The translations under genes were made by a program, and so were the position numbers. The notes beneath the pieces were generated by a model. It saw only the letters and a program-made list of their open reading frames with translations. It searched no databases and was not told the origin of the DNA. A DNA stretch of 64,000 bases from Microdochium bolleyi (taxonomy: Eukaryota > Ascomycota > Sordariomycetes > Xylariales > Microdochiaceae). Location: positions 2,666,001-2,730,000 of the forward strand of contig KQ964247.1 in assembly GCA_001566295.1 (NCBI GenBank), written 5' to 3'. This document shows positions 48,943 through 59,034 of the stretch, piece after piece (the stretch's first letter is position 1; each line of letters begins with the position of its first letter).

Positions 48943-49832
48943 AGCAGAGCAATGGCTTCGCCTCGAGGAGAAAACAACACCGATGAAATACAGTAAACCA
49001 CTTTTGTACAACCAATTACGATATTCGACACTCCCGCCTACCACACACCACACTTGTACGATTATTTATGACGACCCAGCCGTGGACATGACAGGGAAGG
49101 GACAGGGAAAGCGAGCAGAGAAAAGCCAGCTGCCTGTGGCTGCGACTATAATGAGGAAATTCAGGGTTGCACTGCTTGGTCAAAGCTGGTCCCTCCTCTA
49201 CCCAAGCAGGATTTCTCTGTGGTTCTCCTGTGTCGACCGACTGGCATCTCGCCGACCCCCTCTTCTACATGGATGGGCGGAGTTCAGAGGGGGATAGATA
49301 GGGGAGAGGTTGAAAGAAAGAATGCCGCCAATGGAAAGGGGGCGGTGTTACTTTTACATTGTAGCATATTGAGAAAAACGCAAAGCTCCCAGTTGTAATG
49401 TCGCATGCAGCCATGTCCCTTTGAGTAATGACGGCCCGTTAAGAAGGGGCACCCACCTATCACTCAGTCGCTCACTCTTGCAATTGGGATGTTATCAAAC
49501 TCCCTGGACGGGAAGGTATTTAGCCATGTCCTTTCCTTTGGTAGTAACATGCGGGCCTTGTAAGAGATGCATACTGACAAAGGACCAAATAATACACATT
49601 TCTTGATGGCCGTGACCTAGCTGGCTTCCCGATACTTGCCATAGATAGCCGGCAGGCAGACAGATCTACGTCGCAGAGTAGCGGTAGCTTCCTCCTTATT
49701 TCCAATACATGCTCGCAGTCTGGGGATAAGAAAAGTCACATTCCTGTTCATCATAACTAGTTGGTTTGAGCCTAGATACCCTATCATTGGTCCCCCAAAG
49801 ACAAACTTCAAATCATAAGCGTCACCGTCTGT
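48943..49832. other. Intergenic between convergent Tom22 and FMO genes
   Basis: Tom22 and the monooxygenase gene converge here, so the stretch should hold both 3' UTRs. I see no gene. Confidence 0.6.
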
Positions 49833-51934
49833 CTATGGGTGCTTCCCCTTCACATCCATACCCATATCTTCACCACCCGCCGCCATCGCGTTCTTCCCCA
49901 TCGCACCACCACCACCCTCACTCTCCGCGGGCAGGACCACACCCAGCAGCCCGACAGCGTCAAGCAGCCACGCCAGCGCATTCACCAGGCCGTAGAACAC
50001 CATCGGCACCACGCCGAAGAACAGGTTCCCCAGCACGCCCCGGCGGTATATCGTCTCGGCGAGCTCGCCCCTCGCAATGTCCACGGCGCCCTCGAACGCA
50101 AAGGGCCCGAGCAGCCTGTAGAACGTGCAGAAGCTCGCGCCGAAGCAGTATATCAGCGCCACGGCAACCCCGTGGGTGCGCACCAGCTCGACGAGCCCCG
50201 GGGCCCCGCCAAAGTCCCGCCCCAGCTGCGACATGTACGCCGAGTGGTCGACGCCGTACCGGATCCGGGCGGAGGACTTGGCGAGGAGGTGGTAGTGCGG
50301 CGGCGTCGCGAGGGGCACCGAGAGCGGCATGCGGGACGTGACGAGCGCCGTGTACCACAGGGCCTGCTGCTCTGCGATGGGCGGGATCGCGCCCACGCCC
50401 GGGCGCACGAAGCCGATGAAGGCGATGTCTGGGCGGGACGGGTCGACGATGTTGCGCACTGTCGCGGACGAGGCTGTTGGGTAGGAAGGGTGGAGGAGGG
50501 AGAATGTCTGTTTGTATCTGCGGTTGGGGGAAAGTTGGTTAGTATCCTGGTGAGAAAGAGAGATGTACACCGGGAGCGTGTGTGGTCTTGAACTCACCCC
50601 GTGCAGAGGACGACACAGTCTGGCCGGACGACTTTGTCCTTCATGCGCACCCAGTCCTTGCGGTCCGGCCGCTCCTCAAATATTGTCCTACCTGTGCTGT
50701 CGAACCCAGTCGGAAAGGTGCATGTGTCGACCCAGCGCTCCGACTGCGCATCCTCGGGCGGGTCGATGTACTTGTTGCCCACGAGTTCCAGCAGCCAGTT
50801 GCTCTGCTTCCACGGCCGGTTGAGGTACGGCATGGCCTTGTTGCTCTTGTTAAGGAACACGTACGCGCGGCCCAGCCGGTCCTGCGGCAGGCCGCCGACG
50901 TGCTGATTCATGCCCGCGGTCGATCCCGCCAGGAACCACAGGACACGCTTGATCACAAAGTCGGACACGAACCAGCGTAGGCGGCTGTTGGCAACGGCCC
51001 CGTGCACGTACGCCGTCTCGAAGAGGTTCGTGATGAGCCCGTCGATCGGCAAGCCGCCCTTGAACGCCTTACCGAAAACCTGGAACCGGCTGAGCTGCTT
51101 GGGGAAGGAGAGGAAGCCAGTGCGGAAACACATGGTCACCGACTTGGCGTCGGCCTTGATGGCTTCGTAGGCGATGTCTGTAGATTTGCCGGACTGTCAG
51201 TCAATTTGACCCAAATGTACATGGATTGTCGTATGGCAGAGGCAAGTGACATACCCATTGCTGTCTCTCCACAGCCGAGAATCAAGACATCCCGATGCTC
51301 CAGCTGAGACCGCCCCTTGTAGCTCGCCGAGTGGAAGATGTCGCCCTTGACGTGCTCGGATCCCGGAATCACGGGAACATTGGGCTCGACATGCAGACCC
51401 GTACACATGGCAATGTGAGAGCATTGGTACACTTCCTCTGCCTCTGGTCGGTCTTTGTCTTTGAACGAGACCTGGTGCCGCCACTTGCCGGAGCTGGCAG
51501 ACTCAGGACACGGCTCGATGGCTGAGACCCGGCAGCCCAGCCGGATGTGCGGCCACAGCTTGAAGTGGTCGGCATAAGACCGCAGGTACTCGACGTAGCG
51601 CGGGAGGCTGACATGATCGGGCGTGCCTGGCGGAAAACGGAAGTCGGAGAAGGAGGTGAGCTGCTTGGAGCTGACGAGCTCGGCGTTGTCGTAGGAGCGG
51701 TATTTGAAGGTGCCGCCAATGTCGTCCTCGGCCTCGAAGAGGGTGGCCTCAATGGGTTGGTCTGGCGTCGAGTTCTCGAGGAACGTCTTGAGAGCCACCA
51801 GGCCGCCGGGGCTACATTGGTATCAGTCGAGTGGAAATGATAGAGATAACCGACGAAGTAGGTGATTGTCCTTAGGCGGTAAAAGAGATTGTTACTTACC
51901 CTCCGCCAATGACAGCGATCCTGATCACAGCCAT
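49833..51934 (-). CDS. Flavin-containing monooxygenase (dimethylaniline N-oxide-forming type)
   Basis: Four exons on the minus strand, 51934-51900, 51811-51255, 51177-50598 and 50517-49833, give 618 aa with frame kept through introns of 88, 77 and 80 nt. The FAD-binding motif VIGGGPGG at residues 8-15 is assembled across intron 1. The FMO signature follows (VKGDIFHSASYKGR, the F-x-G-x-x-x-H-x-x-x-Y region), and the NADPH-binding motif is LILGCGETAMD, completed across intron 2. Later conserved pieces are VTMCFRTGFLSF and PDCVVLCTGYKQTF. A hydrophobic stretch of about 33 residues near the C-terminus (from NLFFGVVPMVFYG) suggests ER membrane anchoring. The enzyme should oxygenate soft nucleophiles with NADPH and O2. 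It is divergent from the gene at 52929, with about 1 kb between the starts. Confidence 0.94.
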
Positions 51935-52928
51935 TGCAGCGCGATCTCAAGCAAGTTGGAAATGTCCGAGCAATCCGATGTTGGTGGTTCGAATATGTCC
52001 AGGAGAGGCGGACAGATACAAACACACGACCAGACAACTCCTTCATCAGAGATAGCCAAACCAAGCCAGGGAGCGAGCTCCATGCATGCAGGCACGCGGG
52101 CGGTATGCCTACAGTACTTTGGGTCATGGATGTCTCTGATCGGGTCTCGGTCTCTCCAACCCCGCCACTGGTGCCGTCATACAAAGTTCGCTTGCTGCAG
52201 GAGCTCAGCCGTGAACACGGGCAGCCTACTGGCGCTAAGGACGCTCCTGGACTCGACCAGAGGTTGATCGGGCTTCTGTCCTAAGCACCATGGTGCAGGC
52301 CATTATATCGAAATCTTTGTCCTTGGGGAGTGCATTTGGTGCACCTATTGTCTTATGCCGTGATTCATCACAGCTACAAGTCGAGATTGCCTCCCCAGCG
52401 GCGATTGAAGCATGGCATAAAGAGCTTGTCGAAATTGGCTGCAAGACGGCGTTTATGCGAGCAATGCAGTTCCCAAGGCTATTGTTTTGAACAATACACT
52501 CCCCGCGGTCCGGGGTATCTGAAAGGTCATGACTGTTCTTCCCATTTTCACTTTCTGCATACCGGATGACAGCCCTGGACGAGTAGGAGGACAATGAGAC
52601 CCATTGAGCTGCCGCTCCCGCGCAGTTGATAGCTCTAGCCTCAGTTCGCTCTAGCGTAGTGGAAGCTTCAGAGTGGGCCTCCCCCCACCCAAAGAAGACG
52701 CGACCCTTGTCGCGCCTCCAAACAATTGTGTGCGACGCGTCTTCCCCACGCCGCCCACCAATCCCAACCAGTGCCCGAGGGCATACACAGATGCTGCCGC
52801 TTTCGACTCACGACACAGGATACCCTCAAGTAAGCATAACAACGTCTTGATACGCCTCGACTGAGCGTGGCCTACACAACATATTACATACCACCCCGAC
52901 CCGCAGTACCTGTAAAACACCACATCCA
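51935..52928. other. Bidirectional promoter region
   Basis: The monooxygenase gene (minus) and the unassigned nuclear-type gene (plus) diverge from this 1-kb region. No open frame with family content is present. Confidence 0.6.
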
Positions 52929-54761
52929 ATGCCACGCCCTCCTCGTCGGGCTGCGCCCAAGCGCGCTGCAGCACCAACAGCAGTTCCCGCTGCCGCACCC
53001 GCCGTCGAGACCGAGCCCCAGCCTACCGCTCCAAGCAGCGACATCTATAATGTCAGTGATCGCGAAAAGAATGCGGCGAGCCAGAGGCGTAGATCCGCGC
53101 GTATATCATCCGCACCAACTGCAGCCAACCTGCCGCCGAGCAAAGCACTCAACGACGCTCGCAAACGACGCGACTCCGCCTTGGACCGACTCGAGAACAT
53201 GACCTCGACGGATAGTGTGGCCGGTAAGGACGGCGATGCCGCCCTCGACAGATCAGACGCATCTCTCGAGATGTCTCGGCGCGAGGAAGCCGCGACACCG
53301 CTTCAGGGGAGGCTGGCAGACATTACAGGCCTCGACTTAGACGACAGCATGTTTGACGATATCAACACAACCTACAACACTATCGAGCCGGCCAGCGCCG
53401 GCCCCGCTAGCACAAGCAGACTCAAGGACTCGTCCACAATCACCGCAAGCCACTTCAAGCGCAGACCGAGGGCGGGCAGTTTCCTAAGCCGTGACGATGG
53501 CCCTATCCGGCCAAGCAGCAGAGCAGGCCCGAACACCCCTGGGCTCAGCTCGACCTTCAACATTGGCAACTTCAAGCGCCGGGCAAGAGAACCCAGTATC
53601 CTTGGCACAGCTCAGAAGTCCAGGGTACGCCAAGCATCGCGTGACATTGAGTCCGATCTCGAGAGAGGCCTTGGGGACGATGACAACGACGACGACGATT
53701 CGGCGCCGGAGGCTGAGTCAACACCGTTCAAGAAGACAAAGAGACAGTCTGGGCAGGGGGTTCCAACGGAGCCTGCGAACGAGCCTAGAGAGTCCCGGAA
53801 GAGGAAATCGACAGAAGGACATGAGCAGAGGCAACGCTCGTCACCCGCCATCACACGGGGTCGCACTGCGGAGCAGGCTGAGCCCTCAGATTCAGAGTTG
53901 TCTGAGTTGGAAGGTGAAGAACCCTCGTTGCCGCCAATGCCACAGACGACGCGGGGGAGGCAAAGTACGCCAGATCGGCCAAGCGCACCTGGCCTTCCGT
54001 CCACGCCAGTCATGGACGAGGAGCTGATGGCGCCCCCACTGAGCACCGACTCATCCGAAGGCGAGGACAACGCCTGGCCACCTGTACGACCCCTGACCAA
54101 GGGCCGCACACGGCGACCTGCGCTTAGGAGGACACCGACACGGGTCGACAGTATGTCAGACCTGTCATCGCCGCCGTCTTTGACCCATTCGCCAAACTAC
54201 GCGGATGGTTCATCACCTGCGCCGACAAGACAGCAGTCCGGACGAGCGGCGAAGCGCAAGGAGCCGCCCACTACGGCGGCTCTCACGGGACTTCTTCCTC
54301 GCCGGCGCCAGAGGAATGCTCGGGTAGCGGATGACTCGGACGACGAGCAGGTTGACCTCTCAGGACTCGGCGACGACGATGACGAGTTGACGCATCTTGA
54401 TGTCCGTGCTCGCAGACGCCCCGCGCGCGGTGCAGCCCGCAATCAGCTCAGCAATACCGCTGCTTCCAATCGTCGTAAACAGAATAACAACAATGCCGCG
54501 GCTACACGCAAGTCTACACGGACGTACGGGCGACTCTCGGACAAGGAGAACGAGGAGGAAGCCGAGGATGGAGAGAACGTGGAGACTGCCGAGCAGGAAC
54601 TCCCTACGAACGACGATGTGGTCGGAGAGGACAGTCAGGTGATGGTGGAGCGGATGGGCGAGGAGCTTAAGCAGGCGGCGCGCAAGTTCCAGGAAGTCGA
54701 CAAGTGGTCTCTCGAGTACGAGGAGGCCATCCTCACGAGCTCGCCCAAGGGCGCGCGATGA
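52929..54761 (+). CDS. Conserved-looking nuclear protein of unknown function
   Basis: A single exon encodes 610 aa, and no enzyme domain is recognised. The protein is highly charged and low-complexity: an Ala/Pro-rich basic start (MPRPPRRAAPKRAAAPTAVP), many Arg/Lys clusters that could be nuclear signals (KKTKR, RKRK, PRRRQR), and acidic runs (DDDNDDDDS, LGDDDDEL). The more protein-like parts are IYNVSDREKNAASQRRR near residue 39, FNIGNFKRR, TGLLPRRRQR and the C-terminal segment EELKQAARKFQEVDKWSLEY, probably a helix. A KEN tripeptide lies in LSDKENEEE, which can act as an APC/C degron. A chromatin or kinetochore-linked role is possible but unproven. I do not assign a family. Codon usage and the intact length argue for a real gene. 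Confidence 0.8.
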   Translation: MPRPPRRAAPKRAAAPTAVPAAAPAVETEPQPTAPSSDIYNVSDREKNAASQRRRSARISSAPTAANLPPSKALNDARKRRDSALDRLENMTSTDSVAGKDGDAALDRSDASLEMSRREEAATPLQGRLADITGLDLDDSMFDDINTTYNTIEPASAGPASTSRLKDSSTITASHFKRRPRAGSFLSRDDGPIRPSSRAGPNTPGLSSTFNIGNFKRRAREPSILGTAQKSRVRQASRDIESDLERGLGDDDNDDDDSAPEAESTPFKKTKRQSGQGVPTEPANEPRESRKRKSTEGHEQRQRSSPAITRGRTAEQAEPSDSELSELEGEEPSLPPMPQTTRGRQSTPDRPSAPGLPSTPVMDEELMAPPLSTDSSEGEDNAWPPVRPLTKGRTRRPALRRTPTRVDSMSDLSSPPSLTHSPNYADGSSPAPTRQQSGRAAKRKEPPTTAALTGLLPRRRQRNARVADDSDDEQVDLSGLGDDDDELTHLDVRARRRPARGAARNQLSNTAASNRRKQNNNNAAATRKSTRTYGRLSDKENEEEAEDGENVETAEQELPTNDDVVGEDSQVMVERMGEELKQAARKFQEVDKWSLEYEEAILTSSPKGAR

Positions 54762-55647
54762 GGTGCTGTTCTGGGTCGTGCCGTGGCAAGTACTGTGAGG
54801 GGAAGGCCGTCGGTCTTGAGACTGAGGTGGGCGAAGGACGAGATACGAAAGACCACAAGGGTGGCGATGCTGGACTTGTTTGTCCCGTTCTGCTTTCATG
54901 AGCCTAGTTACCATTATTCACATTTATGATGACGCAACAACATGTTGTCTTACTAAAGTTGCATACTTGCTCGTCATTCATTTCTCAGCCTAGCATCTCC
55001 AACATGATGTGAGCCAATGCGGCCCTCTCTATACCTCGATGCCCGGCCTGAATTTGAACCGGAGCTTGCGCATAATTCTGTTGTCGGAGAAGAAGGCCGC
55101 ATGGCTGCGAGAGCTGGCTGCGATGATCGACAGGTAGCGAGATTGGGCAAACAGGTGTTTTGTGAGGCGCTTTGCCTTCTTGGCCGATACTGGAACCGAG
55201 GATGGATGTGCTCCATGATAGCCAGGCTCTGGCAACTTGGCGACCCAATCTTGGTGCTAATGGCAGTCCAAGTCTTGCTCCTCACCTCGCCTTTTGAAGG
55301 AACGCCTTGTCTCCCGGCGCTGTCAGCTGTGCCGGGCCTCACTCGCGGATCAAACCAGTCCCTCATGAGCGGTGATGTGCTGATTCAAGTGGTCGCAGTC
55401 TAACACAACAGAAACAGATGGTTGAACTACCATTCCACGCGTGAGCAGCAGAAAGAGTCAACTGTAGTTGTGCGGATGAAAGGAACCAGAATCTACCGAA
55501 ACGCCGTGGCCATGCAATGGTACCCTCTAACAAACATAAAACTCGACTGCCTGGACTATCCCATGCCGCCATCCACCGTCTGCAAAACTGACGTTAGAAC
55601 GTAAGCCTTGTACGGCCTTGTTCAGCTGGGAAGAATGGATATCCCTT
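54762..55647. other. Intergenic between convergent genes
   Basis: The unassigned nuclear-type gene and the TIP41 gene converge here. No coding content is recognised in the 886 bases. Confidence 0.55.
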
Positions 55648-56792
55648 TCAAGCCCTCAAGCAAACGGCCTCGCGAACCTCGTGCGTCTTTGGGATGAGCT
55701 CAGCGATCTGGTTCGCATCGCGGAGGGCGACGGTGAGGTCGTCTGGCCGAAGGCCCGTCATCAGCAGAGCCTGTCCATGTTGATGTCAGCAAAAACTTGA
55801 TTCACACATTCTTCCCCTTCGAGGATTCCGGAGTGCGCAATGGGGAAGTAGTAGGCCATGTCCATCTTGAGCAGAGGGGAAAAAGTCTCGGGCACATCAA
55901 AACGCAGAGAAAACGGCAAGAAACCTACCCTCTTCACATCACCAAACTCAGCCTCCCTCTCGGTATACTCACGCACGACCACCTCCTCTCCAAAGTCCAC
56001 GTACACCCGCGTGTCGCGCACCCGCACGAGGACGTTGTCGAGCCGCATGAACAGCCGCGCGAGCAGGAGCATCCGCTGCGCGTGCACGCGGAGCTTGACA
56101 GAGTACATGCTGATGCCGTTGTCGTCGAGCTCCGACTCGTATAGGACGACGTCGTCGAAGAAGAGAATCGGGTCGCGCCGCTTGAGGAGCTCGATCGGGA
56201 TCGGCGGGGCGTCCTTTTCTGAGAAGGATGGTACTTGCGATGACGATGATGATGTGTCAACTGTCGAAGCCGGGACCGTTTGCTGGCCGTCGGTATTGCT
56301 TTCAGCGGCGGCAGCCGCGGCGGCGGTCCTGCCATTCGTATCACTGCCACTACCGCTCGTCGTCACAGTCCCCCTGTAAGCAGTCGTGTAGCTCCAGTCA
56401 TACGGCTTCACGACCTCCTTGATCCCCGCGCTCGTCTGCTCCCTGCTGGCACTCCAGCTGCGCGCGTACGCGACCTGCAGCATGTTGCGGTCCGTCTTGT
56501 CGACAAGGTCCAGCGCATCGCGCGCGTTGAATTCTATGCGCCACTGCTGCCCTCCTCTGTCGTGCGTAATGGCCACCAGGTTGTCCCCAAAGATCATCTC
56601 GGGGATGGGGATCCCGAGGTCCTTCTCGAGCTGCTCGATCGGCCCGGCCTTGGAGATGGGCAGCTTCCGCGTCGAGATTGTAAAGTTGCCCTGCCGGTGC
56701 GAGGTTGTCGCCTGTTCGAGGTGCGCTGGCGATGGGTACGGCTCGTACGGTGAGCTTATGTGTGGTGGCATTGTCGTCGGTGGGGATGCCAT
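55648..56792 (-). CDS. TIP41-like PP2A/TOR pathway regulator
   Basis: The main exon is 56792-55806 on the minus strand. TIP41 features are GPIEQLEKDLGIPIPEMIFGDN, WRIEFNARDAL and the late core LLLARLFMRLDNVLVRVRDTRVYVDF. An Ala/Ser/Thr-rich insert interrupts the middle. TIP41 binds the PP2A-associated Tap42 protein or PP2A-type catalytic subunits and modulates TOR signalling. The 3' end has two readings. Read straight on, the frame ends at 55761 (343 aa). Alternatively a 35-nt intron (55771-55805, GTGAAT donor, gctgac branch-like site, ACAG acceptor) joins a 40-codon last exon ending at 55648 (ALLMTGLRPDDLTVALRDAN and on), giving 369 aa. The second reading keeps phase and yields protein-like sequence; a one-base frameshift is a third option. 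Confidence 0.88.
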
Positions 56793-57925
56793 GGTGGGCA
56801 GAGACAGCTTGGAATGGATGCAGAAGCAGAGTATGGGTGGTTGCTGTCGAGTGATGATGTTTTGCTGCGTTGCTGCGTGTGCTGCTTCGAGACAGCTGCG
56901 TGAGACCAGAGAGGCGGTCCTGTGTGACGTAGAGGTGTGCTTCGCAAAGCATGGAGCTCATGCGGACCCAGAAGCTCTCCCAGGGGAGGAGCTTAATAGT
57001 GAGGGGCTCTTGATTCCCTGGACGGAAGTGCCCCGCGCATCTCATCGTCCTCCAAACGCACCTCTCGTGGGGCTGCAAACAATCAAACAGTACTGCGTAG
57101 CATCGGGGGCATTGGTTTCGATAAGTACAATTGCCTCCATTCGAGCGCAAGGTACTATAACCCTGAGTAAGAGAGATTCTCATCAGTCGCAGTGCTCTCA
57201 CCAACTGCAGGACGTTGGAGTAGCCGCAGTTTATCAATACTGCGGACCGTTTCCGCATTTTCCCGACGTCCATGGTTCCTTCGTGCGGACTTCGGATTTC
57301 AGATATGTATCTCGACAATATTGCAGAAGAATCCCGACAAGAAGCAGGAGTGGTTGGACTAAAAAGAGGATCTTCTTTGCTCAGATCGGAGTTTCAAAGC
57401 ACTGCACAAAAAAAGCATTCCGAGCTGGTAACTGCCAATACACTGATGCAACCACGACGTGTATGTCCGGATGCTGCTCGTTGCGTAAGTCGCCTGGGAA
57501 TGATTCAGAAGGGCACGTAGATTTTGGTTGAATCTGAACATGTTCAACAGAATGGTCTACTAAGCAAAGGGAGAAGGAAAAGGACGGTATTCAGATACAG
57601 ACGGCTCTGCCCGTCACAGTGAATTAACAACATTGGAAATCTCCCAAAAATACATGACGAGGACAACCTCACTAGACGAACCACAACACAGGACTCCAAC
57701 GTACTCAGACACCTGTCTTGACGCCTGCCCCACCCAGGCAGAAGCCATAGTACATAGTAGCACCTTACGATCCCCAAAGCCGCCCCTGTCAGCCCTCACT
57801 GCAAGACGATGACGGCGTCCAATGTCGAGCAAACATCACGAGCACTCTTCTTTCTTCTGATGTTTGTAGTGCGTGGTATTGTAGCCTGATACGGCTTCAG
57901 CTTCTCAACAACAAGCATGAAAAAA
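56793..57925. other. Intergenic, TIP41 promoter side
   Basis: This is the upstream flank of TIP41 up to the tRNA. Open frames covering 56398-57531 on both strands are antisense or upstream shadows of TIP41. I see no separate gene. Confidence 0.55.
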
Positions 57926-58014
57926 GCTGGCGTGGTCTAATGGTTATGATTTCTCGTTCACATTGTTTGAACAAAGATCCGAGAAGGTTCCGTGTTCGAT
58001 CCACGGCGCTAGTA
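57926..58014 (+). tRNA. tRNA-Val, anticodon CAC, with 16-nt intron
   Basis: The sequence folds as a cloverleaf. The acceptor stem GCTGGCG (57926-57932) pairs with CGCTAGT (58007-58013) using two G-U pairs; the discriminator is A at 58014. The D arm is GTCTAATGGTTATGAT. The anticodon stem TCTCG (57952-57956) pairs exactly with CGAGA (57980-57984). The T arm CCGTG-TTCGATC-CACGG is perfect. The anticodon loop is too long for an intron-free tRNA; placing the intron after position 37 gives anticodon CAC (57959-57961) and an intron at 57963-57978. The variable loop AGGTT fits. A T-rich terminator follows. The valine identity depends on the intron position, which is the standard one. Confidence 0.9.
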
Positions 58015-58020
58015 TGCATC

Positions 58021-58030
58021 TTTTGTTTTT
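58021..58030 (+). terminator. RNA polymerase III T-run terminator
   Basis: TTTTGTTTTT begins seven bases after the tRNA end, as expected for polymerase III termination. Confidence 0.75.
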
Positions 58031-58038
58031 GCCTCTCT

Positions 58039-58064
58039 CACCTAGAGATACAAATATCTAGGTG
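58039..58064. repeat. Imperfect inverted repeat downstream of the tRNA
   Basis: The left arm cacctagagata and the right arm tatctaggtg are complementary apart from a two-base bulge, with a caaa loop. It starts 25 bases after the tRNA. Confidence 0.7.
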
Positions 58065-58282
58065 AATTCTGTTTAAATTTGATGTTATTCACATTGTCTT
58101 TCCTAACATCTGAGCTACGAAGGTCGTTTTTGTCCCATTAAATTTTGAAATTTTTTTTCTAAAACTCCACTTCTTAGCCTCTCGTTGGGGTGTTCCCGAC
58201 TTACACGTTTCCTTCTGGAAAGTATACTACCACGTTAGCAATGTACTTTTTGCTACGCTGGCGGTGATTCCGTTTCTTTGCG

Positions 58283-58297
58283 CCCCCCCCCCCCCCT
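58283..58297. repeat. Poly-C run
   Basis: Fifteen consecutive C lie in non-coding DNA, the second long C-run of the window. Confidence 0.95.
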
Positions 58298-59034
58298 CCT
58301 GAGACTGCGAAGACTTAACCCTGCATATTCTGAGGCTAGATCGCTCGGCCAGCATGTTTTCATCCAGAAGTCCAGAAGTTCGGAATCGAGTCGGGTTGGC
58401 CAAACCATGTAAGCGCGACTTCCCGAGGAAAACAACACGGCCGATGTAGTAGTAGTGGACTTTGTTAATTGTATATTTCTGTACATTGACATTGTAAACA
58501 CCTTTGTTCTCCGAAACTACTACCCCATTGTAGGTGCGCTTTATTTTATTTATTTTTAAACCACTTTCCTAAGTGATCGCCATCTCGTAAGATAGAGCAC
58601 TGGGTTTTCTATGCCGGAGTTGAATCAGCGCTGAGTTCCTCGCACATACTGCCTCCCAATTGGCCTCCGGGCCTATGGTTCAGCGACGATGTGGATGACA
58701 TCTCCAAGGTTCCCAGCCTCGTATTGAGCCTGTGTTCTTGACCTGGACAAAAATAAGAGATGTGCAGTGGTTGGCTCTTCCCACTGCAATTTTCTTGAAA
58801 CGCCTCGTTCATATCGGGGATCACTCGCAGCAAAGTACACCACCCTCAGGAAGACCATGGTCAGGTGAGGCTGGCCTTTAAATATCATGATAATAGCCTG
58901 TAATCCTTACCCCTCTTATGTTATATCATCAGCCACTCTCAGATAGATGCCTGGCAGACTTGCAAGAACGATCACTTCACAAATCTGTGAGCTCAACACT
59001 AATAGGTTCTTTTCTATATACAAGATATGTTCTA

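Larger units (their letters stand above)
58015..59034. other. AT-rich patch beside the tRNA, then 3' flank of the RING gene
   Basis: From about 58015 to 58600 the DNA is visibly more AT-rich than the rest of the window, with T-runs and few codon-like frames. An imperfect inverted repeat (cacctagagata / tatctaggtg) lies at 58039-58064, and a 15-base C-run at 58283-58297. The remaining part toward 59034 should be the 3' UTR of the RING gene. No transposon coding is seen. Confidence 0.5.

Noticed and set aside
40111..51934. A secondary-metabolite cluster linking the methyltransferase and the monooxygenase.
   Set aside because: They lie 9 kb apart with Nha1 and Tom22 between them, and no synthase, terpene cyclase or cluster transcription factor is present.
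58570..58640. tRNA-like D-arm sequence (ctcgtaagatagagca) in the AT-rich patch.
   Set aside because: A four-pair anticodon-like stem can be drawn, but there is no acceptor stem and no paired T arm; at best a worn relic.
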